Assembly: GCF_025766255.1 (NCBI RefSeq)
Contig: NW_026516725.1
Span: 1 to 64,000 of the forward strand
Reading direction: 5' to 3'
Source: Zychaea mexicana
Lineage: Eukaryota; Mucoromycota; Mucoromycetes; Mucorales; Lichtheimiaceae
Length of the DNA: 64,000 nucleotides
The notes beneath the pieces are model-generated. The model saw only the letters and a program-made list of their open reading frames with translations, did not search any database and was not told where the DNA came from. The number at the start of each line of letters is the position of its first letter. Positions within the stretch are counted from its first letter, which is position 1. Below are positions 57,346-64,000 of this stretch, in pieces. The position numbers and the translations under genes were made by a program.

Positions 57346-60300
57346 ATGCCTAAACGTAAAGGAAAAGCTACTGCTGCCATGAAAAAGGCGCGCTTAAATG
57401 GAAAATTTGCTCCTGAGATTAGATTATATATGCTGTACTACACATCATCATTTGCTGAATTAGATATATTCATTATATATAGAGTGTCGTTACTATCGTA
57501 GCTACAGTACCTGATGTACCTGAACCCGAAAGTGTCCCAGCTATGGCTGCAGAAAATACCATCGAAGAGGTTAATCAGCTGGATGACGTGCAGTCATCCA
57601 TTTTGACCTATGGAGAAGATGTCGACGATTGGATGCTGTGTGGCTTTTCAGAAGATGAACTGAAGGCAATTTTGTGGCGTAGTCTTCTCTCTTGGAAGCC
57701 CAACAGTGACAGCTATCTTAGAAGATCGCATAGGAGAGGTGCATTGAGAGAAATACAAACCATGATAGTTTAAATGCTGATATAAGCAAAATTTGTATAT
57801 AGGCACTTCGGTTATGTCAGTCTGGCGAAAGGAAAAAGATGATAAGGAAACCAAAAAAATCGCAAAAACGTGTCATTGGATGACGGACTTCTACTCTCTT
57901 ACTGCTACTACAACACCTTCAGTTGCTGGCGATAGCTCCGACTCCACACCGGATCCAACAATCATTGCGGCGCCAACATTGTCAAAAAGTCAGCAAGAAC
58001 TCGAGCTAATTGTCGAACATATGCCAGCTCTATCAAAAAAAATTAAGCGCGTCTCTAATTCCAAGTCGGAAATAGGTGGTTTGAAAGCCTATGAATCCCT
58101 TCGCTTATTAAGTATTTCCAAGTACTTTGAGTGCCGCCAAAATGGCATGAAGAAAGGTGAAGCATGCATGTAAGTAGCAACGACGCTTTGGCAAGGTGGC
58201 TCTATTTACTGCAGCCGTGCAATTGGCCATTGGACAAAGACGTATCTCGCTTTGAACGGTCACTTACCATCGCACCGTCAAGGAAAGCATGCCAAGCGCA
58301 AATCATTTTTGAGCGACGAGGATGTGAAAAAAGCATGTATTGCTTTCTGGAAGAAGACCAAGCCAGAGCTGCGCTCAGCTGCTTTGTTGAAAAGTGAGCT
58401 GCAAAATCGAATAATTCCAGAAACACTTGGAGTACAAGGATCTGTAGCTGAAGATACGATTTTGAACCATTTGCATGCATGGGGCTACAGATATAAGCGC
58501 TACACGAAAAATGTGAGTAGAAGGAATAGGCAGCAATGATGATGTATAATTACGTCAAATATTGACTAATCCTTATAATCCCATAATAAGATCTACTATG
58601 ACGGACATGAAAGACCTGACGTTGTAGTATACCGCATTGAATGGGCAAAAAGAATGTTGGATTACCGAAAGCTGATGATTCAGTATACAGGTGATGATAT
58701 GGAATAAGAGATCATGCCAGATCTAACAAACGGACGTCTCCGCCATGTCCTCGTCACTCACGATGAATCCACCTTCTATTCAAATGATGCCAAGGCTGAT
58801 ATTTGGGTTGAAGAAGGGGATACGGTGCTGCGAAAAAAGGGTTTAGGAGGCTCGATCATGGTCAGCGATTTTCTTTGCGAGTGCTATGGTCCAATGCGCC
58901 TTGATCCTGGATTTGCCGAACAGCACAATATTCCATTTGAAGCCCGAGAATATTTCAAGGCCAGTAAAAATAACGAAGGATATTGGAAGAATGAGCATAT
59001 GCTCGAACAGTTAACAAAAAAGGCATTGCCGATTTTCGAGGCACTCCACCCTAGTTGCATTGGTATGTCATGCAGAAGGAAGTTATCTTCAAAATGACTT
59101 AAATGTATGCAATTGTTAGGTGTCTTCTGTTTTGACCAAAGCTCAAACCACAATGCCTATGCTGCAAACGCCTTGCGCCCAAGCCGGATGATCCTCAAGG
59201 ACCAAAAGGTAGAAGACTTGAAGTACCCATTCAAAGCTCAAGGCTACACTTTGAATGAGAATGGATCAGCAAAGCTCTACGACTTTTACTACGAGGACAA
59301 GCAGTATACAAGACGCCGTAACGGAGCCCGCTATAAGCAAAGATACTTCAAAGGGATTCAAACAGTAAGATTAAACCATCACAATTTTTCATAAAGTGGG
59401 TAAGTACTCAGAACATATACTCTACAAAACATGATATTATAGATTTTGAAAGAAAGGGGCAAATGGCCTGAAGGTGGAGTACGTGCAAGTTGTGGCGCTG
59501 AATCAGCAACTAATATTCAATGTTGTGCTCGCCATATTCTTGCAAACGAGCCTGATTTTAAAAATCAGAAATCCGCTCTAGAGGAAGCTGTGAAAAAAAG
59601 ACATCACAAGTTTGAGCTCTATCCAAAATTCCATTACGAGACAAACTTCATAGAATGCTATTGGGGCAGAGCAAAGCGTGAAGCACGTTTGCAGTGCGAC
59701 TATTCTTATAGATTGCTTGAGAGAGTTAAACATAAATCTGATGATTACAAAAAATTCTTAATTTTTTTATCATCTATAATATTTATATAGTTAATATAAA
59801 TAATTTAAAACAAATTGTTTTCTTTTTCTATTCTTCCTCCTTCTCCTCCTCAAAATAAATAACAATAACAATAATAACAACAAACCCTTAATAGGCTTTG
59901 TATGTTCTTATTTATATATATTAAAAAATAATTAAAATCGTTGATTTTTATGTTTTTTTTCTTTCGGAAAAACATAATTTGTATTACAAATAATTGTTTT
60001 TTAATTCAGCTACATTGAAAAAATTTAAAAAAAGTTAAAATATATATATAAAAAGTAAAATTATAATTTCAAATTAAACTTTATATTAAAAATAATAGAA
60101 AAAATAAGAACATATCAATGTTGTTGTTTGTTGTTGTTTATTGTTGTTTATGACATAATTAATATTTAAATAAATATAAAAAGATATATACAATTTTAAT
60201 AATCTAGTGATTGATAAAAAATTAAGAAATTTTTGTAATCACTAAATTATTGATTAAACCTCTGAGCGACGTCTTCCAGGAATTCTAAATTCTGTTTCTT

Positions 60301-60430
60301 TGCCAATGATCTGGCGCTTCGCTGCCAAATCATAGCTTTATATAGAGATTTATGCTAGAGGGAATGTTGATGGCCGCGAAGTAGATGAGCTTTACAAAAA
60401 GCAAAAACTGTCTTCACCTCCATTGTCGCC
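57346..60430 (+). pseudogene. Tc1/mariner-like DDE transposase with nonsense codons
   Basis: ATG at 57346 (MPKRKGKATAAMKKARLNGK) opens the first exon. Next come an acidic exon to about 57773 (CGFSEDELKAILWRSLLSW) and an exon from about 57810 (VWRKEKDDKETKKIAKTCHW). A helix-turn-helix-like part follows (GHLPSHRQGKHAKRKSFLSD). Core: THDESTFYSNDAKADIW (first Asp), VFCFDQSSNHNAYAANAL (second Asp, after an intron near 59062-59120), CCARHILANEPDFKNQ and YPKFHYETNFIECYWGRAKR (Glu). In-frame stops: TAA at 58171-58173 and TAA at 58705-58707. After LLERV (59727) an AT-rich element splits the gene. The C-terminus resumes at about 60300 in a shifted frame (IWRFAAKS, IYARGNVDGREVDELYKKQK). Confidence 0.78.
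59726..60259. mobile_element. AT-rich nested MITE in the transposase gene
   Basis: Insert 59732-60253 (522 bp) flanked by the direct repeat TTAAAC (59726-59731, 60254-60259). Its ends pair as inverted repeats of about 40 bp (left ...GATTACAAAAAATTCTTAATTTTTTTATCA; the inverted right end is nearly the same), with the outer 12 bases more diverged. The interior is AT-rich with AACAATAATAAC repeats. A TTAA core in the duplication would fit piggyBac-like insertion, but the family is not proved. Confidence 0.75.
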
Positions 60431-60530
60431 CTAGTCGCATGTAATAATTTCCTTTTATAGTAGCGGGATTTCAAATCAAAATTTTGTTATAAATTTTCAT
60501 TTTTGTCTATTTAAAATCGGTTGCACCATA

Positions 60531-61841
60531 AAAAAGGGATTGTAAACAAAAATTAGAAAAATAATAAAGGAAATGGTATCATCAGACTATCCATCCTATT
60601 GAATGAACTAGTACTTTGCAGCCTCATGGGTTCACCTATTCCTAGTCAATGTATTTATCTGTATAAACATGTGTATATCGGATTAATTATATGAATATCA
60701 AAAAAAGAGAGAGGAAGAAAAGTAAAGGAAGAGAAGAGAGAGAAAAGAAAGAGTGGGCAAGAAGAGACATTGTGCTACTAAAAATGATAAGGTCCAGTTA
60801 GGTCAACTGGCTCAGAATCAGAGTGTTCTGTTTCAGATCTAGATGAAAGAGAATGTGCATTTAAGTTTTCTGGAAGGGGAATATTCACATGGATCATGCT
60901 TTCGAATGCGTCTTGGAATAAGGGATACCATTGATCACCTCGGATTCTGGCACCACCATCTTTGCGGCCTTTAGAACATCGTAAACACACGTCGTCGTCC
61001 AAGATTCACACATAAAAGCAACCGCCATCCCTTAACATGCACCATGAAGAGCAGTGCACGCTTAAGACAAACGACATACTAAACCCTGCTGCATGTCCAA
61101 AGTAACCATTGCTCAAACGATTATGCTATGGGAACATAACCATACGGTCTTAATGAGGCAGCTACAGCGGCATCAGCCCATAGGACTTACATAGATTGTG
61201 AATACGTGTACACAGTGAAAAGAAAAAAATCATGGCTCCCAAAAAACAATGACGTAAAAACGTAAAAATTAAAAATAATCTCCGAAAAGAATGGTTCAGC
61301 TTCCTTTAGGTAACCTAATTTGGAAACGTGACCAATTTTTAAAAACCTTGGCTTGTTTTGTGAGTTTTCCTACCCGTTTTCAATTTTTCACTGAAACGGA
61401 TTCGGTAAATACGTTTTTCCGAAACGAATGTATATTTACCCGGTGATATCCATACGTCTGTTGTTGTATATTTATGCTTTTTTTTGTCGATGTCTTCCCT
61501 CGGTTAAAATCATCCTTTGTTATTACTGATCCGTTTATTTCTCACCCATACAAATACTATATATGTTCGTGTTCGAATATGTAATTGTGGTATTGTTGAA
61601 ATGATGTCCAACTTAAGTATATGATGTTTGATAATATATATGTATATATTTGGGCCGTAAGAATAAGGAATTGTGAGTAATATATAGAAAAAATGAGATA
61701 GGAAGTTAAAAAAAATGTAAGGGAATTAAAGGAAGATAACGGGTGTACCGATGATCATTAGAGTATGTTCTTCTTCTTCGTGCGTTTCTATGACGACTCT
61801 ATCGATAAATAGTTGTCAATATCGTTACGATCGACAGCTCC
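60531..61841. other. Spacer between Tc1-like element and second MULE
   Basis: GA-rich purine tract at 60700-60765. A 75-codon minus-strand frame (61002-60778; RIRGDQWYPLFQDAFESM, ending EPVDLTGPYHF) has protein-like composition but no start support. It may be a remnant of the MULE 3' part. Otherwise AT-rich with nothing recognisable. Confidence 0.35.
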
Positions 61842-64000
61842 TCAAATAACGCTGCGTTGCCGTTCTAGCAGCATAGAAGTGTAATAATCAATGCTTTCTA
61901 AAAAGCGACGACGAGCTTCGGAAATTGCTTGTTCAGCAGCACTTAGTCTTGCCCATTCATCTTCTTCATCGTCATCGAAGAAAAGAATGGTAGTGGTGGG
62001 AAGCGTGTTTGAAGTAGAAGGTGGAGGATCAGATGAAGATGAAGAAGAGCTTGGTTGCAAGGCCGATGTTAGAGACGTAGCGGCGACTGGGCTTGGTAAC
62101 GATGGCGAAGGTGGTAAGAGTGCCTCGATGGTTGGTGGGAGATACAGAGATATGTATGGATAAAGATGACACTTGTAATCGTCAAATGAGTCAATTGTCT
62201 CCTTTTTACTAATGCATAAGAAAATTAAACCTACTTCTTTGAGCTGCACAAACGGAGGTGTATTGCTACGACATATATAATAGTTGAAGCGCTCCAAAAG
62301 TTGAACGAACATTGCGGTTGGCAGCGTAGTATTGACTGATCAAATGCTTGCAAAGCATGTATCGATTGGTGGTAAAAGATTGGCATCCACACGTCCAAGT
62401 ATCGAGTGACACGTAGTAATGAGTGTTTGCATCAAGTCGTTGGGTTCCACCACGGTTTTTGACACGTTTCCACTCCCGTACGAATGCTGTTTCCCAATCC
62501 ATAACTAATCTTCGCAAGAAAATTGGCATGCACTACTGACATCTGCTGTTCGATGATTGTCCACACGAGGAAGTCCAAACGTGGTCTGTTCTTATCGCCA
62601 AGGAAGTCTTTCTTGGGAACTTTCCATTGAGCTTCAATCATTATAGTTGTTCTGCCCATCGGAATAGCATCGGGAAGACTGCTTCATGCCCATCTCACCC
62701 ACCAAACAGGAGCATACCATCTGCTGTACTATTAGACCCAAGCATCTGGCAAATCACGCTCCACGCACAGGTTATACATCTCTCCGACGGCCTGCAAATG
62801 TAGCTGCGCTGCTGTGCGGTGACCAACTATGAACATGTGTTAATATCTTTAGTAGCTCTTAAATGATGTATCGGCCTACATTTGATGTTTAAGCCTACCT
62901 CCTTCAAGTGGGATCAGCGGATGCCATTTATGATGCTACGCATCATATCTATTATCGCAGTCCGGTCAGCGACATCATCGCAGATTTTCCCTTTCTGTCT
63001 TGTGGAGGTTGAAAATGCATGCTAATGAAAGGAAACTTGAGCAACGCATCTCTGGGGATGTATCTTCTTTCATGTAGCTTTTCCTCCGCAAGTTTCTTCT
63101 TCACAGAGCGGACAAGATGCCAGGAGCACAGGCGAAGAACACTGCGATTACTCCAGACCGTCTCGATTGCATTTATCTGACCCCAATTTTTTGTCGGTGA
63201 ACATGAGTCTTGGATGGAGACCAGCTTGTTTTAAACAAGTGAAATACTCGGCAAGCACACCTGTGCGAGCAGTTGTTTCATCATTGCGTACTACGCCACC
63301 CACATTAGCACGTTGATTGTTAGGCGTAAGCTTTAGCAACAAATACGCGATCAAATAGCCAACACCATTAACTGTTGCAACTACGGCAAAAAGCTCGTAT
63401 CCTTCTCTATTTGTCGAATCGACATGGAATTCTTCTGCCAGTTGACGAGAACCACAAATTACGTCAAACAATGGCATAGTGAGTCCAACGGCAGTGCAGT
63501 ATGTTTGTTCTGAAATAAAGATCTGTTTATGGTTCATTTATGCGTTATTAATGGATCACCTTATACTTTATTATATCAAGCCCATTTGTACAGCGTCCTA
63601 AAATACATGTATAATGATGGTTTTTATATACCAAAGATTCTGAACATACCTTCCGAACACCTTTTCTGCGGCTCTATCGATAATCATATCGGCCGACGTA
63701 AAATGGTTCCTGTGCAGGGTGCACTGGTTTGTAACTGCTTTACATGCCCAGTAATAAACCTGAGATTGCAGAACGCGGCCTGCAACATGCGGAAAATGCC
63801 GGATCACCCTACGAAACAAGTTTCGAGGTTCCACTTCGAGGGCATGCTCTGCTATGTAATCACAAACATCATGGGGGACTTGGGTCATCTCGGACAAAGG
63901 AGCGGCGTTATGTCCGTCACTAGTTCGATGTTGAGATGGGCGTAGTGGTTTTGTCTATCGACCAAGCCTCTTATATGACCACTACAGAAAAAGGTATCCA
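61842..64000 (-). pseudogene. Second Mutator-like transposase with SWIM zinc finger, decayed and partial
   Basis: Minus-strand pieces in order: FYCSGHIRGLVDRQNHYAHL near 63970 (start beyond the window), EPRNLFRRVIRHFPHVAGRV with SQVYYW, EEFHVDSTNREGYELFAVVA (first Asp), LMFTDK (second Asp), then a 1-nt frameshift in an A6 run near 63195 before NWGQINAIETVWSN and LCSWHLVRSVKKKL (family C-x2-H). TTIMIEAQWKVPKKDF gives the Glu. A SWIM finger CGC...CKH is near 62345-62400. The tail is Ser/Pro-rich and acidic (FFDDDEEDEWARL). In-frame stops: 62729-62731, 62732-62734 and 62684-62686. It differs clearly from the first MULE, which has a WRKY-GCM1 finger and no SWIM. No terminal repeats were seen in the window. 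Confidence 0.75.

Larger units (their letters stand above)
56975..60530. mobile_element. Tc1/mariner-like element with 28-bp inverted ends
   Basis: Element 56977-60528 (3552 bp, including a nested 522-bp element). Both ends read TGGTGCAACCGATTTTAAAT and continue AGACAAAA, a perfect 28-bp inverted repeat. The dinucleotide TA flanks both ends (56975-56976, 60529-60530), as expected for Tc1/mariner insertion. It contains one multi-exon transposase gene on the plus strand. Confidence 0.9.

Overview
The window looks like nuclear DNA of an early-diverging filamentous fungus, most likely Mucoromycota (Mucorales-like). The reasons are short GT-AG introns (about 45-110 bp), AT-rich intergenic DNA, fungal-type housekeeping genes (Tom40, Pex7, eL19, Trl1-type tRNA ligase) and a heavy load of DNA transposons. 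No prokaryotic operon or CRISPR feature is present. Exon structures were joined by hand from splice motifs and reading-frame continuity.

Layout. 1-1.8 kb: a broken hypothetical gene. 1864-5139: a complete Mutator-like element (53-bp inverted ends, 9-bp target duplication) whose transposase appears to be spliced in frame to an OTU-type cysteine protease. 5.6-16 kb is the conserved, gene-dense part: BORCS6-like (+), PEX7 (-), TOM40 (+), an alpha/beta-hydrolase fused to a tyrosine phosphatase (+, 12 exons) and ribosomal protein eL19 (-). 16-31 kb is gene-poor, with a serine-rich gene ending in a WWE-like region, a small membrane protein (DUF6787-like), a possible 90-aa protein and a secreted double-psi-barrel protein. 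31.2-33.9 kb: a low-complexity PPxY protein and a tRNA ligase consisting only of the ligase domain.

33.95-55.7 kb is a mosaic of repeats. A multi-exon nuclear gene family (now pseudogenes) is fused to mitochondrial DNA, and the fused unit is present three times: 33.95-36.84 kb (-), 42.42-46.06 kb (-) and 50.15-53.18 kb (+). Copy 1 continues into a 5.4-kb nuclear mitochondrial insertion (NUMT) with three cox1 exons, two group I introns with LAGLIDADG ORFs (one using TGA as Trp), a 273-aa ORF and a group II intron maturase/HNH tail. Non-autonomous transposons sit inside the NUMT and the copies. Some have different host sequences on their two sides, which points to recombination between elements. 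Between the copies lie a KDZ transposase pseudogene, a DUF6729 remnant and a decayed hypothetical gene.

56.9-60.5 kb is a decayed Tc1/mariner-like element with 28-bp inverted ends, and an AT-rich inverted-repeat element is nested in its 3' coding part. 61.8-64 kb is a second, decayed Mutator-like transposase with a SWIM zinc finger that runs off the window. Housekeeping genes are intact. Almost every mobile-element gene carries nonsense codons or frameshifts, except the first Mutator-like element.
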